Assembly: GCF_000382285.1 (NCBI RefSeq)
Contig: NZ_KB907948.1
Span: 1 to 39,176 of the forward strand
Direction of reading: 5' to 3'
Source of the DNA: Solimonas variicoloris DSM 15731
Lineage (GTDB): Bacteria; Pseudomonadota; Gammaproteobacteria; Nevskiales; Nevskiaceae
DNA length: 39,176 nt
The first letter of the stretch is position 1. Each line of letters starts with the position of its first letter. Shown in pieces: positions 25,801 to 31,886 of this stretch. The notes beneath the pieces were generated by a model that saw only the letters and a program-made list of their open reading frames with translations, was not told where the DNA came from and did not search any database. The position numbers and the translations under genes are program-made.

Positions 25801-25924
25801 CGGCGCTCAGGCGCGCGGCCGGCAGCAGCTCGGCGAGCAGCTCGGGTTCGGCACGGCGATAAAGGCCCGGCAGGCGGCTTCTCGCGGCGGCCAGTTCGGC
25901 GGACAGGGGCACGGACGGCGACAT
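22814..25924 (-). CDS. putA: Bifunctional proline dehydrogenase / L-glutamate gamma-semialdehyde dehydrogenase
   Basis: The 1036-residue protein joins both steps of proline catabolism to glutamate. The N-terminal part is the FAD proline dehydrogenase barrel (about 160-460), with SVKLSALH, RLVKGAYWDSEIK and the ATHNALS strand. The aldehyde dehydrogenase part (about 540-1020) has SPWNFPLAIFIGQVAAAL, the general-base Glu in IAETGGLNA and the catalytic Cys827 in SAGQRCSALR. It lacks the N-terminal ribbon-helix-helix DNA-binding domain and the C-terminal extension of E. coli PutA (about 1320 residues), so it is a type A enzyme that cannot repress its own gene. The divergent Lrp-type gene 124 bp away is the likely regulator. 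It appears to be the first gene of the minus-strand peptide-use run. Confidence 0.97.
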   Translation of the reverse strand: MSPSVPLSAELAAARSRLPGLYRRAEPELLAELLPAARLSAEAAARVRSEAGALLAALRDPRHGGWIDRLLQQYPLNTDEGVALLALAEAYLRVPDAATADALIRDKLAGGDWAAQRGASDSFLVNRATDALATARALLGDGPQAGALRRAVARLGEPAVRQGVAVAMKIMGEQFVLGRDIGEALRTARRKDHARFRYSFDMLGEAARTRDDAQRYFEAYRRAIDAVGAAAHADRAPTARDSVSVKLSALHCRYEVFHAAEAVPELTARVVELARAASAHGIGLTIDAEESERLEMSLDIVAGVAADAALAGWDGLGLAVQAYQRRASAVIAWADALGAATRRRLTVRLVKGAYWDSEIKRAQERGLVDYPLFTRKAATDVSYLACARAMLASPNLYPAFATHNALSVATILEWAGARRDFEFQRLHGMGVGLYEALIDARGYAARVYAPVGGHRELLAYLVRRLLENGANTSFVHQIADRRLDDDRLLADPVAAVEAAQLQSNPGIPMPLQIFGARRNSSGLDLSDAATLDALQAAMRAAWARPWRAAPWIGAALRNGAAQQLLDPADSARVVGEVVAATPADVADAVVLAARAQPAWDATPVETRAACLERLADLLEGERETLMALAVREAGKSVADALAEVREAVDFCRYYAQQARAQFAPQALPGPTGERNELRLAGRGVFACISPWNFPLAIFIGQVAAALVAGNTVVAKPAPQTPLIAAEAVRLLREAGVPADAIHLVPGGPEVGAALVAERRVAGVAFTGSTATARRIARTLLDDETRPLVPLIAETGGLNAMFVDSTALPEQVVADVLVSAFQSAGQRCSALRLLCLQDDIADTVLDMLRGAMAALAIGDPAQPATDVGPVIDAAAQARLLAHLDAQRERIVAQCALPAGCERGHFVPPTVIRLDAVEDLRDEVFGPVLHVVRWKAGELAQTVERVNASGYGLTMGLHSRRAGALDEVRARARVGNLYVNRTMIGAVVGSQPFGGEGLSGTGPKAGGPHYLLRFATERTLSVDTTSAGGNASLLSLDA

Positions 25925-25986
25925 GGCTTCTGATTCAATGAAGAATCCACATCGTATTCACGGCATGGCCGAATGTGCTTGGCATT

Positions 25987-26016
25987 TTGACGGCTCTTAC
26001 CGAAGACGAATATAAA
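25987..26016 (+). promoter_or_regulatory. Sigma-70-like promoter for the Lrp-family gene
   Basis: TTGACG at 25987-25992 and TATAAA at 26011-26016 are separated by 18 bp, placing the start of transcription about 25 bp before the ATG at 26049. The surrounding 25925-26048 gap between putA and this gene is visibly richer in A and T than its neighbours. It also holds A/T patches (ATTCAATGAAGAAT) that would suit Lrp-type binding over the divergent putA promoter. Confidence 0.65.
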
Positions 26017-26048
26017 GATCGCCGCCATCCCCAAGCGATGATTCGGCC

Positions 26049-26504
26049 ATGATCGACGAAACCGACCGCCGCCTGCTGCGCGCGCTGCAAAGCGACGGGC
26101 GCATCACCAACCAGGACCTCGCGCAGCGCTGCAATCTGTCGCCGGCCGCCTGCCACGAGCGCTTCAAGCGCCTGCGCGAGCGCGGCTACATCACCGGCTT
26201 CACCGCCCTGCTCGATCCGGAAAAACTCGAACGCGCGCTGCTGATCTTCGTCGAGATCCTGCTCGACCGCACGACCGGCGACGTCTTCGAAGCCTTTGCC
26301 GCCGCGGTCCGCAGCACGCCGGAAATCCTCGAATGCCACATGGTCGCCGGCGGCTTCGACTACCTCATCAAGGCGCGCGTGCAGGATATGGCCGCCTACC
26401 GCGATTTCCTCGGCGCCACGCTCGTCAACATGCCCGGCGTGCGCGAGACGCGCACCTACGCGGTGCTGGAGGAAGTCAAATCGACGGTGGCGCTGCCGAT
26501 CTGA
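26049..26504 (+). CDS. Lrp/AsnC family transcriptional regulator, probable proline regulator
   Basis: The 151-residue protein has the Lrp layout. A winged helix-turn-helix occupies about residues 3-50 (DETDRRLLRALQSDGRITN, then the recognition helix LSPAACHERFKRLRERGYI). The RAM ligand-binding domain follows at about 65-145, with VAGGFDYLIKARVQDMAAYRDFL. In many proteobacteria an Lrp-type PutR gene sits divergent to putA and activates it when proline is present. The position here, 124 bp from putA and facing away, supports that job, but specificity is inferred from context. A good -35/-10 pair lies in the shared gap. Confidence 0.92.
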   Translation: MIDETDRRLLRALQSDGRITNQDLAQRCNLSPAACHERFKRLRERGYITGFTALLDPEKLERALLIFVEILLDRTTGDVFEAFAAAVRSTPEILECHMVAGGFDYLIKARVQDMAAYRDFLGATLVNMPGVRETRTYAVLEEVKSTVALPI

Positions 26505-26571
26505 AGCCGCGCGACCGGCGCTGGCGCGAAACTTGCCGTCCCGGCGCATCGCCCACCGACTCGCCCACGCC

Positions 26572-27579
26572 ATGCGCGCCTTCTCCACCCTGTACGCGGC
26601 CCTGCTCTGCCTCGCCCTGTCCGGCGCCGCCTTCGCGACCGAAACGACCATGACCGCCGACGCACTGATCGCCAAACTGAAGATGGAAAAGATCCCGAAC
26701 GAGGGCGCGTGGTTCGCGCCCGGCTGGCGCTCCGCGGTGCGGCTGCCCGGCGCGGCGCTGCCGGAACGCTACGGCGCGGCGACGCGCGATCTCGGCAGCT
26801 CGATTTACGCGCTGGTGACACGCCGCGACTTCTCGGCGCTGCACCGGCTGCGCATCGACGAGACCTGGCACTGGTACGCCGGTGATCCGCTCGAACTGCT
26901 GCTGCTGCGCGCCGACGGCACGAGCGAGCTCGTCGTCATGGGCCCGGACGTGCTCGGCGGACAGCGGCCGCAGTACACGGTGCCGGCCGGCACCTGGATG
27001 GGCGCGCGGCCGCAGCGCGACGCGGCGGACGCGTACACGCTGTTCGGCTGCTCGCTGGCGCCCGGCTTCGACTACGCGGACTACGAGCCCGGCTACCGCG
27101 ACGCGCTGCGGCGCGCCTATCCGGCGCACGCCTCGCGCATCGCCGCGCTGACGCGCGCCGCGTTCGCCGCGGCGCCGCCAGCGGCCGCGAGCGCCGCCGC
27201 GCCGGTGCCGTCGCCGACCGTGTTCGCGCCGGCAGACGTGACGGTGATCGAAATCGCGCCCGGCGTGACGCTGCGCGAGCTGATCGGCCGGCAGGCGCAC
27301 GCGCGCAGCGCCGACTACAGCGTCGCGCGCTTCACGCTGGCGCCGGGCACCGGCACCGGGCGCAGCTACAACCGCGTCGGCGAGGAATTCTTCCTGATCG
27401 TCTCCGGCCGCGGCACGGTCGAGCTCGACGGCCGGCACTCGCCGGTCGCGGCCGGCAGCGTCGTCGTCATGAAGCCCGGCGTGAAGCACGCGCTGAACGC
27501 GAGCGCGCCGGAAGGCCTCGACTTCTACGCCGTGACGCTGCCCGCGTTCAGTCCCGACGACTACGTGCGCGTCGAGTAG
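26572..27579 (+). CDS. Exported double-cupin protein (DUF985/cupin_5 fused to cupin_2)
   Basis: The 335-residue protein begins with a signal peptide cleaved after AFA (residue 22). Residues about 28-175 are a DUF985/cupin_5 domain: FSALHRLRIDETWHWYAGDPLELLLL, then GPDVLGGQRPQYTVPAGTWMGARP and LFGCSLAPGFDYADYE. After an Ala/Pro-rich linker (about 196-220) a second cupin (about 225-330) contains GEEFFLIVSGRGTVELDG and SVVVMKPGVKHALN. DUF985 proteins are normally single-domain, cytosolic and of unknown function; an exported two-cupin form is unusual. The open frame extends upstream through the Lrp gene, but the signal peptide fixes the start at 26572. It lies 67 bp after the Lrp gene on the same strand. 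A CGGCCGCTTCGGCCG hairpin (27592-27606) follows the stop but lacks a T run. Confidence 0.85.
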   Translation: MRAFSTLYAALLCLALSGAAFATETTMTADALIAKLKMEKIPNEGAWFAPGWRSAVRLPGAALPERYGAATRDLGSSIYALVTRRDFSALHRLRIDETWHWYAGDPLELLLLRADGTSELVVMGPDVLGGQRPQYTVPAGTWMGARPQRDAADAYTLFGCSLAPGFDYADYEPGYRDALRRAYPAHASRIAALTRAAFAAAPPAAASAAAPVPSPTVFAPADVTVIEIAPGVTLRELIGRQAHARSADYSVARFTLAPGTGTGRSYNRVGEEFFLIVSGRGTVELDGRHSPVAAGSVVVMKPGVKHALNASAPEGLDFYAVTLPAFSPDDYVRVE

Positions 27580-27625
27580 CGCGTTCCGGCCCGGCCGCTT
27601 CGGCCGCGCGTCGAAGACTTCAGTC

Positions 27626-27655
27626 CAGCAACTGCGCCGCGGCACGGTCGTGGCG
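27626..27655 (-). repeat. Imperfect copy of the 3' end of the 8-oxoguanine deaminase gene
   Basis: On the minus strand 27620-27655 reads RHDRAAAQLLD and then stop. The real deaminase gene ends RHNRAAAKLL and stop at 28518-28550. The two 30-bp segments match at 26 positions and then diverge at once. The remnant is preceded by an in-frame stop (27656-27658) and has no gene body, so it is a duplicated tail or the last trace of a deleted paralogue. Together with 28521-28550 it brackets a block of unlike composition. Confidence 0.6.
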
Positions 27656-27759
27656 TCAATCGACGGCGGGCTTTCGTTTCAGATGCGAAGCACGCCGTCT
27701 GCAACCGCAGCGCGTATGTGTTCGCACTCCATTCAGACAGCCTTGGCAACGGGAACAAG

Positions 27760-28122
27760 TCAGTTCGAGTGCGTGAGCGTGTACGCGCCAAAAACTGCCA
27801 AGCCCACGGCCGCGAGTATGCCGAGAACAAACACCAGCCCCGTGGTTTTGAGCCCGCTCGTCTTTTTGACGCTCAGGTCTTTGATCTGCGCAGCAGTCAC
27901 CTTCCAAGACTTTCCATCACGGTCTACACCGACCAAGAACGTCGGTGTGACCTGCTTAACCGTGAGCTCGTAAACGGGGCCAGACGTAAGCGCGACACGA
28001 ACAATGTCCCCCACATCAACATTGTCTTGTATTGCACGTGGCGCCGCCGTATCGACGGCCCGCATCGTGGTGCATCCAATCAACGATAAGGCAAGCAACA
28101 GTACCAGCAGATTTTTCAGCAT
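27760..28122 (-). CDS. Small lipoprotein of unknown function
   Basis: The 120-residue product opens MLKNLLVLLLALSLIGCTT, a textbook lipoprotein signal with the lipid-accepting Cys at residue 17. The middle (about 35-85) reads as a small beta domain (GDIVRVALTSGPVYELTVKQ, then FLVGVDRDGKSWKV). A hydrophobic segment near the end (about 94-113, TGLVFVLGILAAVGLAVFGA) could be a membrane helix. GAGGGG lies just upstream of the ATG. Codon use is less GC-rich than in every neighbouring gene, pointing to recent acquisition. I do not recognise the family. It stands alone within the 27656-28517 block. Confidence 0.75.
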   Translation of the reverse strand: MLKNLLVLLLALSLIGCTTMRAVDTAAPRAIQDNVDVGDIVRVALTSGPVYELTVKQVTPTFLVGVDRDGKSWKVTAAQIKDLSVKKTSGLKTTGLVFVLGILAAVGLAVFGAYTLTHSN

Positions 28123-28312
28123 GTGCCCCTCAACGCAGTTCAGAACGCCCAGAGTCGGGGCTTACGCCGCCACTGTATTGGCAATGACCCATCGCGGCTG
28201 AGTATGTCCGAACGCCGAATATGAGAGCAATTTCATCGGCATTGAGATCAACCGCTGCAGCGGCAGTGCGTAGAAATCCATACGCCACGGCCGCTCAGGA
28301 AATGAATGACCC

Positions 28313-28412
28313 CGTCATCGCGAGGCCGCGTCAGTAGCCGTAGCGATCCAGAGACGCCACTGGCGGCATACGCCATTGGCCTGCTTCGTCGCCTACGCGC
28401 CTCGCAACGACG
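28313..28412. repeat. Degenerate REP-like inverted repeat
   Basis: The left arm CGTCATCGCGAGGC (28313-28326) and right arm GCCTCGCAACGACG (28399-28412) match as an inverted repeat at 12 of 14 positions. Between them lie a GTAGCGATCCAG and a CTTCGTCGCCTACG piece. This layout resembles the widespread CGTCATTGCGAGG-type palindromic repeats of proteobacterial chromosomes, here decayed. The rest of 28123-28517 contains no gene I can support. Confidence 0.5.
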
Positions 28413-28517
28413 ATGGATGAACGGGAATCCTTGGCGACAGCTACTGCCAATGTCCCTTCGGTGGCGGGTGTTCGACGTCTGCTGGAAACCGCCGCGGCAA
28501 CGGTAGTCCCGCTATGC

Positions 28518-29909
28518 TCACAGCAGCTTCGCCGCGGCGCGGTTGTGGCGCGCGACCAGATCGCGCAGATCGACGCCGACGATCCGGCCGTCCTCGACGA
28601 CGACGCGGCCGTTGATGACCGACAGCCAGGCGCTCGCCGGCGCGCAGGTCAGCAGTGAGGCGACCGGGTCCGACTGGCCGCCGGCATGCTGCAGGCCGTC
28701 GACGCGGAACGCGACGAGGTCCGCGGCCTTGCCGGCTTCGAGGCTGCCGAGTTCGTCGCGGCCGAGGATCGAAGCGCCGCCGCGCGTCGCCAGGCGCAGC
28801 GCCTCGCGTGCCGACATGCGGTCGGCGCGCGACTCGAAGCCGGGCCAGCCGACGCGCTGCAGCAGCATCGTCTGGCGCGCCTCGCCGAGCAGGTGATTGC
28901 CGTCGTTGCTCGCCGAGCCGTCGACGCCGAGGCCGACGCGCACGCCGGCGTCGACCATCTGCCGGATCGGCGCGATGCCGGACGCCAGGATCATGTTGCT
29001 GCTCGGGCAGTGGCAGACGCCGCTGCAGGTGTGCGCCATCCTGGCGATGTCGCCGTCGCTGGGATGGACCATGTGCGCGAACCAGACGTCGTCGCCGAGC
29101 CACTCGACCGATTCGGCGTAGTCGACCGGGCGCATGCCGAATTTCTCCAGGCAGTAGCGGTCCTCGTCGATCGTCTCGCCGAGGTGCGTGTGCAGGCGCA
29201 CGTGGCGATGGCGGCGCGCCAGGCGCGCGCTCTCGCGCATCAGCTCGCCGCTGACCGAGAACGGCGAGCACGGCGCCAGGCCGATACGCAGCATCGAACC
29301 CGGCGCCGGATCGTGGAAGCGGTCGATCACGCGTTCGCAGTCGGCGAGGATCGCGTCCTCGTCCTCGACCAGCCGGTCCGGCGGCAGACCGCCGCGGCTC
29401 TCGCCGACGCTCATCGAGCCGCGCGTCGGGTGGAAGCGCACGCCGAGTTCGGCGGCGGCGCGGATCTCGTCGTCGAGCCGCGCGCCGTTGGGAAACATGT
29501 AGAGGTGATCGGCGACGGTCGTCGCGCCCGACAGCAGCAGCTCGCAAAGGCCAAGCTTGGCGCTCAGATAGACCGCCTCCGGGTCCATGCGCCCCCAGAT
29601 CGGATAAAGCTTCTTGAGCCAGTCGAACAGCACCAGGCCGCCGGCGGTGCCGACGCTGCGCGTCAGCGTCTGGTAGAGATGATGATGGCCGTTGATCAGG
29701 CCCGGCATCAGCACGCAGCCGGCCAGATCGAAGCGACGATCCGGCGTGCGCTCGGCCGGCGCCTCGGCGATCCAGGCATCGAGCTCGCGGCGCGTGCCGA
29801 TCTGCTCGATCCAGCCGTCGCGCAGGAAAACCGCGCCGTCGCGGATCTCGCGGCCGTCATCGTCATGGGTCACGAGCACATCGGCGCCCGTCAGCAGCAA
29901 CTTCGTCAA
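28518..29909 (-). CDS. 8-oxoguanine deaminase (amidohydrolase family)
   Basis: The 463-residue protein is an amidohydrolase of the ATZ/TRZ-like group, closest in motifs to 8-oxoguanine deaminase (Pa0142 of P. aeruginosa), which converts 8-oxoguanine to uric acid. Metal and catalytic residues are visible: His75 and His77 in LINGHHHLYQT, His240/His242/Glu245 in HTHLGETIDEDRYC, His279 in FAHMVH and Asp330 in VGLGVDGSASND. The start is TTG at 29909: GGAG lies seven bases upstream, and an in-frame stop two codons ahead excludes any earlier start. In P. aeruginosa the same enzyme lies near an adenine deaminase and a 2OG-Fe(II) oxygenase, as here. The deaminase acts in the cytosol on oxidised purines. 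Isocytosine-type side activity is possible. Confidence 0.9.
   Translation of the reverse strand: MTKLLLTGADVLVTHDDDGREIRDGAVFLRDGWIEQIGTRRELDAWIAEAPAERTPDRRFDLAGCVLMPGLINGHHHLYQTLTRSVGTAGGLVLFDWLKKLYPIWGRMDPEAVYLSAKLGLCELLLSGATTVADHLYMFPNGARLDDEIRAAAELGVRFHPTRGSMSVGESRGGLPPDRLVEDEDAILADCERVIDRFHDPAPGSMLRIGLAPCSPFSVSGELMRESARLARRHRHVRLHTHLGETIDEDRYCLEKFGMRPVDYAESVEWLGDDVWFAHMVHPSDGDIARMAHTCSGVCHCPSSNMILASGIAPIRQMVDAGVRVGLGVDGSASNDGNHLLGEARQTMLLQRVGWPGFESRADRMSAREALRLATRGGASILGRDELGSLEAGKAADLVAFRVDGLQHAGGQSDPVASLLTCAPASAWLSVINGRVVVEDGRIVGVDLRDLVARHNRAAAKLL
28521..28550 (-). repeat. 3' end of the deaminase gene, partner of the copy at 27626-27655
   Basis: These are the last ten sense codons of the 8-oxoguanine deaminase gene, 26/30 identical to 27626-27655 in the same orientation. 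The distance between the copies is 895 bp. A direct repeat of a gene's 3' end around foreign-looking DNA is the usual scar of site-specific integration, but no integrase is present. Confidence 0.55.
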
Positions 29910-30145
29910 GATTCAACTCCGTCAGAACCATCGTTCAAAGGTAAATGTCGCACGCGCGCCCCCTCGGCGCCGCGGCCGGCCGGCGCGCCGCGACACGGCG
30001 TACCGGCGCAAGACTTGCCGCAAGGCCGCCGGGCAGCGCGGCGCAAGACACGATCGTGCGCCGCGTGTCGTTCGCGCTGCGCGACAGCGTCGCGCACGCT
30101 GCCGTAAAGTCGTGGCTCTCCCCCACACGTCTGCCGCTTGCCGCC

Positions 30146-30304
30146 ATGCCTCGCACGTTCCTGCTGTCGCTCTTCTGCCTGTCGCTCGCCGCGACCGCGC
30201 CGGCCTTCGCCGCGCTGTCGGCCGCCGAGCGGACCATGGTCGCCAGCGTCGACGCCGGGCAGGCGGCGCTGCTGATGACGCGCCTGAGCCGCGAGGCGCG
30301 CTGA
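30146..30304 (+). CDS. Short exported ORF resembling a truncated M20 peptidase start
   Basis: A 52-residue frame encodes a signal peptide (cleavage after AFA, about residue 22) and only 30 residues more, beginning ALSAAERTMVASVDAGQAALL. That opening resembles the mature N-terminus of exported M20-family metallopeptidases (pattern LS..E..MV..VD....AL.LL). The frame then stops 3 bp before the next gene, so it may be a remnant of a deleted peptidase gene whose signal survived. A TAAAGT at 30105-30110 could be a -10 box; no ribosome site is evident. Confidence 0.35.
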   Translation: MPRTFLLSLFCLSLAATAPAFAALSAAERTMVASVDAGQAALLMTRLSREAR

Positions 30305-30307
30305 GCC

Positions 30308-31120
30308 ATGTCCGCAGCCGACGACCTCGCCGCGCTGCCGCCGCTGCACGCGCAGACCCTGCAGACGCTGCTCGCCACCCTGCAAGCCGATCCGCGCCTC
30401 GAGGCCGCGCTCGGCGGCGGCTCGCTCGCGCACGGCACGCTCGACGCGCATTCCGACCTCGACCTCGTCGTCGTCGTGCGCGACGCGGACTATCCGGCGG
30501 TGATGACCGAGCGCCGCGCGATCGCCGGCCGCGCCGGTCCGCTGCTCAGCGCCTTCACCGGCGAGCACGTCGGCGAGCCGCGCCTGCTGATCTGCCTCTA
30601 TGGTCCGCCGCTGCTGCACGTCGATCTGAAGTTCGTCACCGCGCCGATGCTCGACGCGCTGGTCGAAACGCCGGCCGTGCTGTGGGCGCGCGATCCGGCG
30701 GCGCTCGCCGCGACACTGCGCGCCGCCCGCGTGCACTGGCCGGAGCGCGATCCGCAGTGGTTCGAGGACCGCGTCTGGATCTGGCTGCACTACGGTGCGA
30801 GCAAGCTGCACCGCGGCGAGCTGTTCGAGGCGCTCGGCATGCTCGCGCATCTGCGCGAGCAGGTGCTCGGCCCGCTGCTGCGCCGCCACGCCGGCGAGCG
30901 GCAGCGCGGCGTCCGCCATCTCGATTTCGTGCCGGCGCTGCGCGAAGCGCTGCTGCCGACCGTCGCCGCTTACGACGCCGCCACCGTGCGCGCGGCGCTC
31001 GCCGCGTGCGCCGCGCTGTACCTGCGGCTGCGCGCCGACGCCCCGCCGCCGCAAGCGATCGCCGGCATGCCAGACACGCTGCTCGATTTCCTCGACGCGC
31101 CCGGCACGGGCGACGGCTGA
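30308..31120 (+). CDS. Nucleotidyltransferase-domain protein
   Basis: The 270-residue protein has the pol-beta-type nucleotidyltransferase signature GGGSLAHGTLDAHSDLDL (residues 37-53), with the metal-binding pair Asp50 and Asp52 after the GS motif. A third acidic position is likely in HVDLKFV (about 105). A helical C-terminal region (about 140-265, including WIWLHYGASKLHRGELFEALGML) resembles that of aminoglycoside and lincosamide adenylyltransferases. The substrate is unknown; antibiotic modification is possible but not shown. It starts 3 bp after the short exported ORF. A convergent gene follows 274 bp downstream, and that gap is GC-rich with no gene seen. Confidence 0.8.
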   Translation: MSAADDLAALPPLHAQTLQTLLATLQADPRLEAALGGGSLAHGTLDAHSDLDLVVVVRDADYPAVMTERRAIAGRAGPLLSAFTGEHVGEPRLLICLYGPPLLHVDLKFVTAPMLDALVETPAVLWARDPAALAATLRAARVHWPERDPQWFEDRVWIWLHYGASKLHRGELFEALGMLAHLREQVLGPLLRRHAGERQRGVRHLDFVPALREALLPTVAAYDAATVRAALAACAALYLRLRADAPPPQAIAGMPDTLLDFLDAPGTGDG

Positions 31121-31394
31121 AGCCGCGGCGGCCACCGGCCTGCCGCGAATCCGGCGATCCGGCGCCGACGCCTGTGGCGATCCCGGCGATGCGCGTCCGC
31201 CGGTCCGCGCATGCCGAGCGCGACGGACGTCGCCGGACGTGCCGAGCCCGGCGTCGCGCCGGAACGGCAGGCGATTTCGGCGCGCATCGCCCGCCCAGCC
31301 GTTCGCGTCCGGGCCCGCACGCGCGGCGCGGGGAATCGCCGGCCGGCGACATGGCCGGCGTCCGCCGTCGCGCCTTTCGCGCGACGAAGCAGGC

Positions 31395-31727
31395 TCAGCG
31401 CCCTGCGTCCTTGCCGAAACTGTAGTCCCGCTCCACGCGGCAGATGCGCGCGTGGTAGGCCTCGTACCAGTCCTTCCTGCCGCGCTGCTGCGCCTGCAGA
31501 TGCGCGGTGTTTTTCTTCCAGGCGGCGATGGACTGCAAGCTGTCCCAGTAGGACACCGTGATGCCGAGCCCCTCGCGGGCCGACTCCACGCCCAGGAAGC
31601 CGGGCTGTTGCGCGGCGAGCGCGACCATGGCATCGGCCATCGCGGCATAACCGTTATCGCCCTCAGTGCGCAGCGAGGTGAAGATGACGGCGTAGTACGG
31701 TGCCGGAGGTGTGTCGGCAATGCTCAT
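31395..31727 (-). CDS. Antibiotic biosynthesis monooxygenase (ABM) family protein
   Basis: The 110-residue protein has the ABM-type ferredoxin-like fold pattern: YYAVIFTSLRTEGDNGYAAMADAMVALAAQQPGFLGVESA, then ITVSYWDSLQSIAAWKKNTAHLQAQ. The pattern of Trp, Lys and His near residues 70-78 is typical of the small stand-alone subgroup. Many such proteins are of unknown function. GAGGAAG six bases before ATG 31727 decides the start. It lies 159 bp downstream of the 2OG-Fe(II) oxygenase gene on the same strand. A second ATG at 31776 with a good GGAGG opens a different frame that overlaps it and is probably not a gene. Confidence 0.8.
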   Translation of the reverse strand: MSIADTPPAPYYAVIFTSLRTEGDNGYAAMADAMVALAAQQPGFLGVESAREGLGITVSYWDSLQSIAAWKKNTAHLQAQQRGRKDWYEAYHARICRVERDYSFGKDAGR

Positions 31728-31886
31728 GGATTCTTCCTCGATGGACGACTGTCTGCTCCGGCGCCCAGTCGACCATGGCGTTCCTCCGCCTGTAAAGAAA
31801 CGAAAGGTAACAGGCGTCCGGCCACAATCCCGGCAGCGAACCGGCGCCTTGCCCATCAAGCCGCCACTGCATGCCGCGCATGCGCT

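Noticed and set aside
22751-25933. 1060-residue open frame on the plus strand
   Set aside because: It is the antisense of putA, is dominated by Arg, Ala and Gly and has no recognisable domain. Such mirror frames are expected at this GC content.
31663-31776. Small ORF from ATG 31776 with a good GGAGG, overlapping the ABM gene
   Set aside because: It overlaps the ABM frame out of phase and has an odd composition; the ABM gene has its own ribosome site at 31727. A leader peptide cannot be fully excluded.
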